DNA of 64,000 bases from Prochilodus magdalenae (GCA_024036415.1 JAMWET010000914.1:47501-111500), one strand, 5' to 3'; positions 24,922 to 36,600 are shown, numbered from the stretch's first letter. The notes: generated from the sequence alone by a model not told the origin. Program-made: numbers and translations.

Positions 24922-26094
24922 GGAGCTGTGCTTTTGATGTAGAGTGCTGCTTTCATGAAACATGGAAAACTTTTGGACTGTGAATGACGCCCCCTTGTGG
25001 GCAATCCTCAGCCTGCCAAATGCAAAATTGATATGCCAAATGTGATATCAATTTTGATATTGATATAAATTGATATCTCATTGGCTTGTAACTCACTCAT
25101 ATTATATATATAGAACTTCTTAATTTTATATATACATACAGTACATAAAATAGTCCACGTAATTTGCCACATATTTTCAGTGTTACCATGACGTCCTAAG
25201 CCATATGTCTCAGGTCAGAGCGAAAACAGTAGCTGCTCATTTTTACAGTATTACAAAAGTCATGCACTAAAGCATGCCATGTCATCCATCAAATAACAGA
25301 CAATCAAGAGCAGCTCTGTGTTCAGAAACTCACCAATTAAGGCCTAGTAGATGACCAACACAAGTTTGGCAGCAATAGAGATCTGATGGTCTCTGTGATA
25401 AACTGGCTTCTGTGTTTATATTGCAAAAGACATTAGCATTAGCAGCTAATATGCTATTAGTCTGCAGAAAAAGCTATGCTAACAGTGTAATTATTACATG
25501 ATCATACTCAATAACACAACGTCTTGGTAGTCTTGTGTATTTGGATCACTTTCCCTTTCACGCACCATCAGTGCTTCCATTTCATCTCCGAAATGAGACC
25601 GTTCCATTGATTTTGACAGCATGCCAGCCAGCTATTACTTCCTTTAGCTTCCCCATCTAGTTATCTCTTATTCCTCAAAGTGTTGCTTTCAATATTCAGG
25701 GACTATATTTCTAAAAGTTGGAATGGCTACGTTTTCACATTGACAGTTTAACAGTGAAGTGTGCGGTAAAGCCATCATGACTAGCATCCCAAAAAAGATT
25801 TGCCAGATATGAATTTCCGAGGAAAGCTTTCGAAGGAGACTTCTCACTTCATTCATCAGCTCGGAAACATCCTCGGAAACTATCAGACTGTGAGAAAAGG
25901 ATGGTTGACTTTCTTTCAGTCTTGCTGTTTCGAGGATAGATGAACAGAAACAGAGTTTGCTGCTCTGCAGGCATCCGCCTCCTGCCAACATCAGTCTCAG
26001 CGGGACCTTAGCCATCATTCTCAGTCGTACTAGGATCGCTCAGTGAGCTAGTCACATAACTAGCTATTAGCATGACGCATGATAAAGCAGAATG
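24922..26094. other. No recognisable feature
   Basis: AT-rich at the left (ATATATATAG near 25,103). A 109-codon minus-strand open frame (25,689-26,018) contains a hydrophobic stretch but no family resemblance and no obvious splice sites in frame. Left uncalled. Confidence 0.5.
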
Positions 26095-26360
26095 AGATGA
26101 CCCCAGGTCATCTTCTATGCCACTTATACTTTTGGGCCATAGTGGGGGTGGTAATAGAGTCTATCCCAGTGCTTAACAATCGGAGGAAAGCAGCAAACAC
26201 CCTGGATAGCCCGCCAATCCATTACAGGGCAGATACAGGGATATACACATTCACCTACACACTCAGATCTAGAGGTGGGGCAATTTAGCAATTCCAGTTC
26301 AAATGACAGCATGTCCTTGGACTATGGGAGGAAACCAGAGCACCCGGACTAAACCCAGAA
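26095..26360 (+). mobile_element. Dispersed teleost repeat, plus-strand copy
   Basis: Carries CAGGTCATCTTCTATGCCAC, AGAGTCTATCCCAGTGCTTA, CACCCTGGATAGCCCGCCAA, TCCATTACAGGGCAGATACA and GGGAGGAAACCAGAGCACCC in order. This is the diagnostic series of the same family as 21,626-21,845. No coding capacity. Confidence 0.75.
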
Positions 26361-26366
26361 GAAAGG

Positions 26367-26695
26367 ATAATGGGGCTATTCATGCTTGTGGGGTGTGAGT
26401 GACGGGATCCATAGATTGGGAAGAGGCTACAGTGCAGGGAATGTCCAGTTCCATGTGTGGCTCCAATGCAGATGTTAATGATTGGCTAAAAGGAGTGCAT
26501 GTGGGCATGGCCAAAGACCATTGTATGAAGGAAGTAGCTGAGTCTGCAGGTGTATGGAAGCGTACGGTCCTACGGGTCTACCAGCAGTGACCCAAATCCC
26601 AGTCTACAGGGAATTCTCCTCGGAATTGTTCCAGGGAAGGCTTCCACCAAATCTGGTACCAACTGCGGTACCAAATTCGGTGGCCTCCAAAACCT
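26367..26695 (+). mobile_element. fragA copy 4
   Basis: Lacks the outermost left end and starts at GGGGCTATTCATGC, then GTGAGTGACGGGATCCATAG. The HTH segment reads MAKDHCMKEVAESAGVWKRT and VLRVYQQ before a stop. Its 3' end runs directly into a fragment of a different Tc1 lineage. Confidence 0.75.
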
Positions 26696-26960
26696 TGTCC
26701 AGTCAATGCCATCATGGTATGGAGTGGCGTCAGTGCACACTGCATGGGCGACCTGTATATGTATGGAGGTGCCATTGACATGGAGGTGTATATTGGGATT
26801 ATAGAGGGATATATGTAGCCATCAAGATGAAGTCTTGTTCCTAGGAAGTTTCCAGGCCTCACTTTCCATGTGCTATAACAGTGTGGCTCTGTAGACCCTG
26901 GACTGGCTGGCCTACAGTCCAGCTCGGACTCCTATTGAAAATGTATGGTGGCCAAAAAAG
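26696..26960 (+). pseudogene. Tc1-like transposase catalytic-domain relic (different lineage)
   Basis: Frame-by-frame translation gives scattered but ordered matches to a fish Tc1 transposase: MVWSGVSAH, then GAIDMEV- and YIGI-like residues around 26,770-26,800, then ARPHF, TVWLCRPW and TGWPT near 26,850-26,925, and PIENVW-like residues at the end. Multiple stops and frameshifts break it. DNA-level similarity to fragB is lacking, so this is a separate lineage abutting fragA copy 4. Confidence 0.6.
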
Positions 26961-27739
26961 AGCAGAACCACATGACAACAACCATAAACTGTTGACTAGT
27001 GACTAATGACTAAGGTTTATGGACTAGGCAAGGATTAGGTAAGGGCTTAGGCACAGCCTACTCAAGAATTCACAAACACTGGTGCAACCAAGCCACATCT
27101 CCATGCAAGTATACTTGACACTGTGACCTGCAACACCGTGACCTGCTGACCACAGTTCCCGGAAAGCACTTTCATATCCTGCGCTAAAGGACATCACGAT
27201 ATTTAGAGACCAACCTGAGACCCTGACGTTTATGATCCCTCTCCAAAGCCAGAGGGCTCAATAATAGAGCAGCCCAACATAAATAACGTTCCCTTTACCA
27301 GAAGACATCAATGTGAAACCTAACACCGTTCTCCTGAAGCTTCCTTCCAGACAGTCCACTCTGACAGCCCTCAGATCGGGCTTCTGAAGGACGTTTAGAG
27401 ACACTGACTCACAGCCCTCATCAATCAGGCTTAGAGTTTCACTGTGAGACTCCCAAACGTCTATCTTGTTGAAAGAACCTCAGCGTAAGCCAAATGGAAG
27501 CTGCCCAAACAGTGGTCCCCTTGATGTGGCTTTCTATTTTTATTACAGGTAGTTAGAGTAAACACTAGCCAGTCACCGCTAGCACATTGACCATCACTGC
27601 TGATAATGCCAACACATATTCAATTCAAAAGACCACCAAACGTTTCTTCTGGTTGCTGGTTAATACCATAGATATCTCTGGATGATCTCTGGAATGAGCT
27701 ATTAATGGTGTGGCTAAAAGGAGGTTTTGGCTGATTTTG
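26961..27739. other. No recognisable feature
   Basis: Mixed-composition spacer before the 55-bp minisatellite. Confidence 0.55.
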
Positions 27740-29185
27740 CAGTCTTGGGTCCTCGCCATGGGTTTCCTCATGGTTGTAAAGAGTCTTTCCCTTTGAGGTT
27801 TGGTTCTTTTTTCCTAAAGATCTTGAATAGATCTCCTTCTTGAGTCTTGGTTCATCTGTGTGGTTCTTTCTCGTGATCTTAGAGAGGTATTCCTTTTGAG
27901 TCTTGGTTCCTCTGAGTGTTTTTTCCTCTTGCTCTTAATGAGTATTCTTTTGGAGTCTTGGTTCCTCTCTGTGGTTCTTCCTCTTGCTCTTAGGGAGTAT
28001 TCTTTTAGAGTCTTCGATCTTCTCAGTGGTTCTTCCTCATGTTCTTACTGAGTATTCCTTTGGAATCTTGGTTCCTCTCAGTGGTTCTTCCTCTTGCTCT
28101 TAATGAGTATTCTTTTGGAGTCATGGTTCCTCTCAGTGGGTCTTTCTCTTGCTCTTAGGGAGTATTCTTTTGGAGTCATGGTTCTTCTCAATGGTTCTTC
28201 TTCACGCTCTTAATGAGTATTCTTGTGGAGTCTTGGTTCCTCTCTGTGGTTCTTCCTCTTGCTCTTAGGGAGTATTCTTTTGGAGTCTTGGTTCCTCTTT
28301 GTGGTTCTTCTTCCTGGTCTTAGGGAGTATTCTTTTGGAGTCTTGGTTCTTCTCAACTGTTCTTTCTCAAGCTCTTAACGAGTATTCTTTTGGAGTCTTG
28401 GTTCTTCTCAATGGTTCTTCCTCATGCTCTTAGAGAGTATTGTCTTGGAGTCTTGTTTCTTCTCAATGGTTCTTCCTCATGCTTTTAACGAGTATTCTTT
28501 TGGAGTCTGTGTTCCTATTAGTGGTTCTTCCTCATGTTCTTAATGAGTATTCTTTTGGAGTCTTGGTTCCTCTCTGTGATTCTTCCTCATGCTTTTAACA
28601 AATATTCTTTTGGAGTCTTGGTTCCTCTCTGTGGTTCTTCCTCATGCTCTTAGGGAGTATTATTTTGTAGTCTTGGTTCCTCTCTGTGGTACCTCCTCAT
28701 GCTTTTAATGAATATTGTTTTGGAGTCTTGGTTCCTCCCTGTGGTTCTTCTTCTTGATCTTAGGGAGCATTCTTTTAGAGTCTTGGTTCTTCTCAATGGT
28801 TCTTCCTCATGCTTTTAACAAATATTCTTTTGGAGTCTTGGTTCCTCTCACTGGTTCTTCATTATTTTCTTAACGAGTATTCTTTTGGAGTCTTGGCTCC
28901 TCTCAGTGATTCTTCCTCATGTTCTTAGAGAGCTTCTCCTTTTAAAACTTTGTTCTAATCATTGGAATTTTTTTCTTTGGGTACTTTTGAGTTTTTATTT
29001 TGTGCAGTGCTCTGAGGAAGTTACTCCATTTGACTCTTGGTTCCTCTTAGTGGCCCTTCTTAAGCAGTTTTTTTCTTTTGGAGTCTTGGTTCCTCTCAGT
29101 GATTTTTTCCTATGCTCTTTAAAGAGTTTATCTCTTAGAATTTTGGTTTCTATGCCATGCGTTTTTCTTCTTGAGTTGTGGTGAG
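27740..29185. repeat. 55-bp minisatellite, ~25 copies
   Basis: The unit contains GAGTATTCTTTTGGAGTCTT, GGTTCCTCTC and GTGGTTCTTCCTCATGCTCT. AGTATTC recurs at 27,941, 27,996, 28,051 and 28,106, exactly 55 bp apart. Edges are more diverged than the centre. The plus strand is strongly pyrimidine-rich (T/C). Leu/Ser-rich open frames such as 28,885-29,184 are by-products. Confidence 0.95.
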
Positions 29186-29804
29186 CAGTGGCTTTTTTGA
29201 CACTGGATCAGAAAGCACCAAGCAAAACACTGAAGTCATAATTGGTCTACTTGTCGTGAAATGTTTTACAATGTAAAGAACACATAATAAGAATGAAGGG
29301 AACCGAATGTGTGTAGATTGGGATCATCGTATTGGTGGCAGAAGAACATTTGCAGCTTCTAACAATGTTAAATGTTAAACATGTATTCCGATCTGTTGAT
29401 AGATTCAGATAACCGTCTCGAAGGTCAACATCACCATCCCGAAGAGGCTGCTGGGGTATGGCTTTTCCCACATGAACCACACTACGCCTCCATACCGAAG
29501 GTCATTGCTTCCCTCCAGCATGCAGCCTTAAAGGTCAGCTCATGTCAAAGACTATTCTCCAGGTAAAGCCGCACAGCACACAGATAAATCCTGCAGCATA
29601 CACAAGTAGAGTGCTCTTTCATGAAAGCCTTTATATGTCCTTGTATATTTAACTTCCCAACATAATGATCGCAAATGGCCACTTCAGTGACCTCTCAAAT
29701 GTCCATTACAGTACGTCATCGACAGAATATCAATAGAAGAGGAAAACTGGAAGTACCAGTGTGTGCACCGATGAGGAATAGTACAGAACTGATGTTGTAT
29801 GAAG
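29186..29804. other. No recognisable feature
   Basis: Spacer between two minisatellites. No coding or repeat signal was identified. Confidence 0.55.
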
Positions 29805-30738
29805 AGACTGTAATACACTACAGGAAGTGTAGGGGCCGATATGACCCAAACAGTTTTACTGACAGACTGTAATACACTACAGGAAGTGTAGGGGCCGATA
29901 TGACCCAAACAGTCTTTCTGACAGACTCTAATACACTAGAGGAAGTGTAGGGGGCAATATGGCCCACACGGTCATTCTGACAGACTGTAATACACTACAG
30001 GAAGTGTAGGGGGCGATATGACCCACACACTTATTCCGACAGATTGTAGTACACTACAGGAAGTGTAGGGGGTGATTTGACCCACACGATCATACTAAAA
30101 GACTTTAATACACTACAGGAAGCGTAGGGGGCAATATGACCCAGGTGGTCATTCTGACAGACTGTAATACACTACAGGAAGTGTAGGGGGCAATACGACC
30201 CACACGGTCATTCTGACAGACTGTAATACGCTACAGGAAGTGTAGGGGGTGATACGACCCACACCGTTATCTAACAGACTGAAATACACTACAGGAAGCG
30301 TAGGGGGTGATATGACCCACACGGTCATTCTGACAGACTGTAATACACTACAGGAAGTGTAGGGGGCGATATGACCCACACAGTCATTCTGACAGACTGC
30401 CATACACTACATGAAGTGTAGGGGGCGATATGACCCACACAGTGATTCCGACAGACTGTAATACACTACAGGAAGTGTAAGAGGCGATATAACCCACTCG
30501 GTCATTCTGACAGACTGTAATACACTACAGGAAGTGTAGGGGGCGATATGACCCAGGTGATCTTTCTGACAGATTGTAATACACTACAGGAAGTGTAGTG
30601 GGTGATATGATCCAGGTGGTTATCCTGACAGACTGTAGTACACTACAGGAAGTGCTGGGGGCGATATGACCCACATGCTCATACACTACAGGAAGCATAG
30701 GGGCCGATATGACCCACACAGTCATTCTGTCAGCCATT
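29805..30738 (+). repeat. 59-bp minisatellite, array 1, ~16 copies
   Basis: The unit reads GACAGACTGTAATACACTAC, then AGGAAGTGTAGGGGGCGATA, then TGACCCACACGGTCATTCT. Copies differ by scattered substitutions and a few are shortened (for example 30,680-30,700). The array at 35,130-35,862 is the same unit in the opposite orientation. Confidence 0.96.
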
Positions 30739-31751
30739 AGATAACATATAACCAAATGCTATATGGAACTAAATACATTTTTCATCCATGTGATTGAAAG
30801 CTCGTACTGGAGCTGAGATCTCTCTCTCTCCTGCTCGTCAGAAAGCTCTTAATAAGGTCCATGCTGTTCTCTTCATGAGTCAGATTCCACCCCTCTAGTT
30901 GTGAGTTCAGCTTTAAGCTAAAATCTTTTTTTTCGGCTTTTGAAATTCAGTTTTGATGCTACACAGGAGCTTCTGCTTGGTTCGTGACTATAGCGTGCAT
31001 GCCCACGGCAGCCTGCAGTAGTTTAGGTCTGAGACGTAGGATTAATGGTTTATCAGGAAAAAGAATACAGCTTGGTCCTGGAGTTAAGCTCCTCTGCTAA
31101 TAAGACCGGGATCCAGGCCTGAATATTAACTGCATACATTTTAATTTCAGGAATAGTTTGGTGATCTGATATAAAAATAATCTTAGCTGTAGACGAATAA
31201 ATAAATATCTGTAAATTAGGTTCTAAAATAACGGAACTATAATAAAACAAATGTCTTCAGGCCTTTTCCCCTTCACCGCAAACAGCCGTTACGTCTAAAC
31301 CGAAAGTCCGCTCCCTCGTTTGGAGCAGTGTTGGACGTCTGACTAAATGACGAGCAGAATTCGGTTTAATTTATTCGGATTCTCTTCTTCAGAAGCTCCT
31401 CCAGACTTTCTCTGAGACATCGCTCCACCCGTGTTTCTCAGCTTCACAGCTTCAGCTTCCTTCAGCGGTGAACCGCCAGCGCACGGCGTCACGTGGTTTT
31501 AATTTTTTAGCAAGCATGCGTCACAGCCCAGCTAGAACTTACATATATATTTATTATTCCCCTTTAATAATTATGAATATGTCTTTTAAATTCCTAAAAT
31601 TCTTGTGCATTTTTGTAAGTTTTAGTCTGTTTTACAGGGAAAAAAAAGGTCACTGTTGTCAGTCGACTTGAAGGGTCTCAGTCGACTTAAAGAGTCTCCG
31701 ACTGACGATTCGACTCGTCGACTTCTAGAGGGCAGCCCTGCAACCAATACA
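30739..31751. other. No gene; short GTCGACTT direct repeats
   Basis: Mostly unannotated. GTCGACTT recurs three times within 31,660-31,725, with two variant copies, which is a small local repeat only. Confidence 0.5.
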
Positions 31752-32062
31752 CTACCAGTCAAGAATTCATGGATCTTGTTGGTGATCTTCAAGACCCTAG
31801 AGTCTTACACTCAACAGCTCCAACTGATGAGAGTCTGAAATAGCCCATATCCTGATATTAAAAGCAGTTTAGTGAATATTCATAACGGACATACCAATAG
31901 AATTACTCCAAAACTGCTTAGAAATAACAATATGCATATATTTCATATATACATATTTAATAATGAGTGCTAGTTTAAAGTTTGATGTCTTTACTTTTAT
32001 TCTACAGAAAAGCTTTAAGATAAACATAAGGAGAACCTGGGGTGGGGACCTTTGACTGGTAC
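31752..32062. mobile_element. ~310-bp MITE-like element
   Basis: Ends are TACCAGTCAA (left) and TTGACTGGTA (right), an exact 10-bp inverted repeat typical of a fish Tc1-like terminus. The interior (GAATATTCATAACGGACATA, CTTTTATTCTACAG, AAGATAAACATAAGGAGAAC) is shared with 51,941-52,165. Non-coding. Confidence 0.68.
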
Positions 32063-32172
32063 TCAATATCATTTGGCCAGTACTATTGACTATTGGATAT
32101 TGGAGCATCCATTGGAGGAAGTCCTGCCAATGCACTCTTCTATCAGATGCATCCAACCATGTACCCAACCAG

Positions 32173-32400
32173 CTATCTCCATTAAATCAAGTCAAGTTTA
32201 TATGTGATGTTCTCACAAAGCAGCTTTGAGCCAAGAAACCGGGTCCAAGCACCCAGTGAGGAAGCTAAGCACGTCATTGCCAAGGAGACACTCCCTCAGA
32301 GCAAGTGGAGGAAGAAACCTCCAGAGGAACCAACACTCAAAGGGGGAACACCACAACACCACATGACAGACATTCCCAGTCAACTGAGTTAGCTTAGTTA
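32173..32400 (+). mobile_element. Dispersed teleost repeat (CACAAAGCAGCTTTGAGCC family)
   Basis: Contains TCAAGTCAAGTTTATATGTG, CTCACAAAGCAGCTTTGAGC, GGAGACACTCCCTCAGAGCA, AAGAAACCTCCAGAGGAACC and AACACTCAAAGGGGGAACAC in order. I recognise this series from many fish genomes. Class unknown. Confidence 0.68.
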
Positions 32401-32589
32401 ATCAATGGGTTTTCAAATAATGCCACTTTTCCAAGTCACTGTGTCTAATTTCCTCCCTGCTACAAGTTCCCAGTCAACTGGAAGAGTTGGAAGTGTCAAA
32501 TGGACATGTCTAGAAGTAACAACAGTAGTGTCCAATGAACAAAAAGGCCAAACAAGCTCAAAGAACTGACCGTCAATTGGAATGAATTG

Positions 32590-32745
32590 GTGGCACAGTA
32601 GTTCAAAGCGCTCTCGCAGGGGCCTGGGTTCGATTCCCCACTTGGGTAACCAGGGTTAGGGTTGGCTTTCCTTTGGGTGCTCCAAAAACATGCTATTCGG
32701 TGAACTGAAGATGCTAAATTACCCCCCGGTAAAATTCTACCTGGG
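32590..32745 (+). mobile_element. tRNA-like dispersed repeat
   Basis: GGTGGCACAGTAGTTCAAAG followed by CCTGGGTTCGATTCCCCA forms an A-box/B-box pair. It is followed by TTTGGGTGCTCC, AAACATGCTATTCGGTGAAC and GATGCTAAATTACCCCCCGG, the familiar 3' body of a fish repeat. It is degenerate and incomplete. Confidence 0.68.
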
Positions 32746-32782
32746 TGCCATGAATAGGCCTGCAAGACAACACAAGGGGTCA

Positions 32783-33025
32783 GTCATGGGCTAGAGGTTG
32801 GGGAACCCAACTTGTGTTTAGGAAGACCACTGGTTCGACACCCTGAACCATCAGGACATGAGTGAAATGCACAGCACATAGAGTAAAGCAAGATAGCGGA
32901 CTCCCGGATGCTGCGGATAGGCCTGCCCACCATTCTGGGCATGTGCGTTTACTGCCCCCTAGTGTGCGTGTGGGTGTTTCACTGCAATATGTGCGAGCGA
33001 GTTCTAAATTCGTCATGCCCTAGAA
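32783..33025 (+). mobile_element. tRNA-derived SINE (SINE family 2)
   Basis: The head GTCATGGGCTAGAGGTTGGG and the B-box-like GGTTCGACACCCTGAACC are followed by GATAGGCCTGCCCACCATTC, CTGCCCCCTAGTGTGCGTGT and GTTTCACTGCAATATGTG. The order matches a SINE abundant in otophysan fishes. Inactive and diverged. Confidence 0.75.
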
Positions 33026-33459
33026 CACATTTCACAGTGTGAGCTCAAATCCCAGAGTGTTCTCAAACTTCCTTTCTCACTTCAAACTTTGCAATCTTTG
33101 GTAATAGAATGAAAATCTCATCACTATTGATGAATGTCATCTAACTTTGGCTTGACTTTGCTTCGGAGTAGTGCATATTCCCCTGGGTTTAAAGCTTGCA
33201 TCAGTTCTTCAATCTTTTCCTCAGTAATGTATTTATCATATCTCACCCTACAGCGCCTCTAGACTGCTCACTCATATGATCTATATGATCAGTCAAACGA
33301 TGCTGGGAACCATCAGATAACTTATTCCTCACAGATGAGTCAATATCTATGGGTGGATGAAGGATTTTAAAAATATGCAGGCGGTCAACAAGGTTGTCCC
33401 AAATGGTCAAATACTTCCATAAGCAAAAGAGGAACCTTAATGGAAAGTAGGTCTACTTG
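33026..33459. other. No recognisable feature
   Basis: Mixed-composition spacer. Confidence 0.5.
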
Positions 33460-34643
33460 AACCAGTGCATGCCCAAGTGCAACCCCAACTGTGATGAAGT
33501 GGGCTGACTTCCAGAACATCCCATTCCAAATCCATAGACATTTAACACATTCCCCCCGTTATAGCTGGAACAGCTTCAACTGCTCTGGGAAGACTTTCTC
33601 CAAGATTTGGAATTTTCGCCTTCCATTAATCCAGAGAAGAGCATCGGTGAGGTCGGACACTGATGTTGGATGAGAGGCTCTGGCCTCGCAACGTCCATTC
33701 TAGGTCATTGCGATGGTTTGTTGGCCAGTAACGTTCTTCCACACCAAACTCAGCCAAACGTGACTATATCGGCATTGCTTTGAGGCACCATCATGCTGGA
33801 AGTCTGAAGCATTCAGATTTCCAAAATCTCTTCACATGCATTAGGATTTCCCTTCATCGATATACCTCCTCCACCAACCTTTACACTCAACTTTGCACAA
33901 TGTGGTCATTCAGGGAATGTTCTCCTGGGGTTTTTCCAAACCTCAGACTCACAGAACCCACAGAAGACATTTCCACTTCTCCAGAGTCCAGTGGCGGCAC
34001 CTTACACCACTCCCTTCGACGCCTGGCATTGTGGTTGGTGATGCAAGGCTTGCATGCCGATGCTTGGCCATGGAAACCCATGCCATGAAGCTCCCGCTGG
34101 TGTTTGTGCTGATGTTAAAGCCAGAGGAGGTTTGGAACCTCAGCAGAACGTAGGAGACTCTTATGCACCATGCTCTGCGACCCTGTTCTGCAACTTTACC
34201 TTGTCTAACACGTTATGGCTAAGCTCCTGTGGTTCCTAAACTCTTCCACACCACTCACAGTTGATTGTGGAATATCTAGGAGGGAGGGCATTTCAGAAAT
34301 TGACTTTTGGGCCATCCCTGAGCTCTTTAGAACAACCCATTCTTTCACACATCTCTCTTTAGAGAGACCACATGGCTAGATGGGTGGGTTTCCTCCCTTA
34401 GTCGCACAGTGAGGCAAGTCAGAGATGCGAAACTGTTCCAGGTGTACCTGACTAGCCCAACAGCCCCGATTACGGACATTTAGTGAGAAGTGATGCCCTC
34501 CATGAGTCATCCTGTTAATGCCAGCACCACTGGCAGACGGCTACACCACCCAAACCTACAGGTACCTTTGTCTACAGAACTGAATGAAACATCTGGGTTT
34601 AATGAAAAAGAGGTGTGTCCCTATACTTTTGTCAATATAGTGT
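33460..34643 (-). pseudogene. Old Tc1-like transposon and transposase wreck, antisense
   Basis: The right edge is a Tc1-type terminus, CCTATACTTTTGTCAATATA. Reading leftward on the minus strand, fragments of a transposase occur in the correct order. An N-terminal block resembles KEL-RD with LLDIPQSTVSG (helix-turn-helix, about 34,260-34,330). A middle block reads HGMGFHGQASACKPCITNH and RREWCKVPPLDSGE (33,990-34,085). A degraded first-Asp block lies near SLRFGKTPGEHSL, and an AEFGVEERYWPT-like block lies near 33,730-33,760. Stops and frameshifts are everywhere and the Asp/Glu residues are not conserved. A short fragB piece is embedded near the right end. Confidence 0.75.
34440..34565 (+). mobile_element. 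fragB short piece (copy 2), nested
   Basis: CCATGAGTCATCCTGTTAAT, GCCAGCACCACTGGCAGACG and GCTACACCACC match the N-terminal section of fragB copies 4, 5 and 6. It stops before the catalytic Asp block. It lies inside the antisense Tc1 wreck and apparently inserted into it or was captured by it. Confidence 0.65.
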
Positions 34644-35129
34644 ATGCTGTGATATGCTTTCACCATATTGGTTACTGGACGTATCCCAGCATTCCACGGG
34701 CGTAAAGAAGGAAACATCCTGGACAGGATTGCCAATCCAAAAGATATATATCAGATATACAAGCCTGTAATGTGACAGATCAGTCATGGGAAACAGCAGG
34801 AAGAGAGTTTGACAGCCACAAGAGAAGACTGGAAGACAACAGGAGGATCACATCCCATGTTCCGGGCCCCTCCTCCTGTTCCACAGCAAGGCCACAAGAC
34901 TATGCGTGACGTCTGATCACGGGAGCCGAAGACTGGAACGAGGGCACTGAACCAGGAGGCTGAGCAGGGGATGCTCTCCCCCTCAGCGCTGGTGTGGGTA
35001 TAGCCTAATGAGAGCCTGCTGGGGTTCGTTTAGCGTGGGCAACACAGGCACCTCAACAAAGGCGCTGAGAGTAGAAAGAAAAGGGGAGGGTGAGCAGACT
35101 GGCGAGCTAGCAGGACTGAAAAGTCGAGC
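34644..35129. other. No recognisable feature
   Basis: Spacer left of the inverted minisatellite array. No feature seen. Confidence 0.5.
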
Positions 35130-35862
35130 ACACACCTGTAGTGTATTACAGTTTGTCAGAATGACCATGTGGGTCATATCGCCCCCTACACTTCCTGTAG
35201 TGTATTACAGTCTGTCAGAATGACCGTGTGGGTCATATCGCCCCCCGCACTTCCTGTAGTGTATTACAGTCAGAACGGCCGTGTGGGTCATATCGCCCCC
35301 CGCACTTCCTGTAGTGTATTACAGTCAGAACGGCCGTGTGGGTCATATCGCCCCCTACACTTCCTGTAGTGTATTACAGTCTGTCAGAATGACCATGTGG
35401 GTCATATCGCCCCCTACACTTCCTGTAGTGCATTACAGTCTGTCAGAATGACCGTGTGGGTCATATCGCCCCCTACACTTCCTGTAGTGTATTACAGTCT
35501 GTCAGAATGACCGTGTGGGTCATATCGCCCCCCGCACTTCCTGTAGTGTATTACAGTCAGAACGGCCGTGTGGGTCATATCGCCCCCTACGCTTCCTGTA
35601 GTGTACTACAGTTTGTCAGAATGACCGTGTGGGTCATATCGCCCCCTACACTTCCTGTAGTGTATTACAGTTTGTCAGAATGACCGTGTGGGTCATATCG
35701 CCCCCTACACTTCCTGTAGTGTATTACAGTCTGTCAGAATGACCGTGTGGGTCATATCGCCCCCCGCACTTCCTGTAGTGTATTACAGTCAGAACGGCCG
35801 TGTGGGTCATATCGCCCCCTACGCTTCCTGTAGTGTACTACAATCTGTCAGAATGACCACAC
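35130..35862 (-). repeat. 59-bp minisatellite, array 2, inverted, ~13 copies
   Basis: Units read AGAATGACCGTGTGGGTCAT, then ATCGCCCCCTACACTTCCTG, then TAGTGTATTACAGTCTGTC, the exact reverse complement of the array 1 unit. Some units are shortened (CAGTCAGAACGGCCGTGTGG). A four-unit block around 35,505-35,610 recurs about 232 bp later at 35,737-35,842, indicating recent block duplication. Open frames across it are artefacts. Confidence 0.96.
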
Positions 35863-36004
35863 ATCACTAACGGAGACATTAGTAACATATTACACCGTTG
35901 TAAAGGCAAACTGTTGGCAGTCACAGGTAATTAGCATTTGGAGGATAATGGTTGACCAGCAATTGACCAGGTGTTCAAAACTACCTAACCGTTTCAACAT
36001 CAAA

Positions 36005-36240
36005 GGAGACTACCTGTACAAGCCACGGTAATGGGTACCATGTATCTACAGTCACTGCTCATTGTACCTGCTCCACTGACCATATAGGACACTCTGTAGG
36101 TGTACAGTTCCAGACTGTGGTCCATCTGTTTCTCTGTATACTGTATTACCCTGTTCTTCAATGGGCAGGACCCCCACAGGACCACCACAGAGGAGGTATT
36201 ACGTGGGTGGGCATTCTCAGCACTGTGGTGACACTGACGT
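36005..36240 (-). mobile_element. Dispersed teleost repeat (AGAGAAACAGATGGACTACAG family)
   Basis: On the minus strand it reads GTCAGTGTCACCACAGTGCT, GAGAATGCCCACCCACGTAA, TGTGGTGGTCCTGTGGGGGT, ATACAGAGAAACAGATGGAC and CTATATGGTCAGTGGAGCAG. The plus-strand copy at 46,462-46,715 has the same order. It is a non-coding DNA-transposon-like repeat common in fish. Confidence 0.78.
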
Positions 36241-36289
36241 CCCTGGGCCCCGATTCCCTGGCCTGGTAAGCAGTATCCTTTCTTGCTGC

Positions 36290-36600
36290 CTCTGTGACTG
36301 GGCGACATCCAGCGAGCACTGATGTCCTCCATGAGTCAGCCTGCACCACCAGGTGCACCACCAGGTGCACCACCAGGTGCAGCACCATCCGTGTGTGGAG
36401 GCACCGTGGTCAGCACCAAGATGAACGGTTGATTGTAACACGTCCCGAAGGCCTGGTGTCACCCCACCTCCACCCCTACCGCACCATCTGCAGGAACTGT
36501 GTGAGGATGTTGAAGCTGCATGGGATGGATTATCACAGGACACCATTAGGAACCTCTACAGCTCCATACCGAGACGCCTGGCATGTTGGGGTACGACAAT
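36290..36600 (+). mobile_element. fragB copy 3 with internal CACCAGGTG repeat
   Basis: Starts near CCTCCATGAGTCAGCCTGCA. The central N-terminal part is replaced by three or four copies of CACCAGGTGCAC. It resumes at CGTGTGTGGAGGCACCGTGG (RVWRHRGQHQDER) and passes through the shared internal-deletion junction to the C-terminus (LQELCEDVEAAWDGL..., SSIPRRLACW). The first Asp block is deleted. Confidence 0.75.

Noticed and set aside
25689..26018. 109-codon minus-strand frame with a hydrophobic segment
   Set aside because: No recognised domain. Hydrophobic stretches occur by chance in such frames.
35130..35862. CRISPR-like regularly repeated array
   Set aside because: The 59-bp units are contiguous with no unique spacers, and the context is eukaryotic; it is a minisatellite. 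The same applies to the 49-, 55- and 75-bp arrays.
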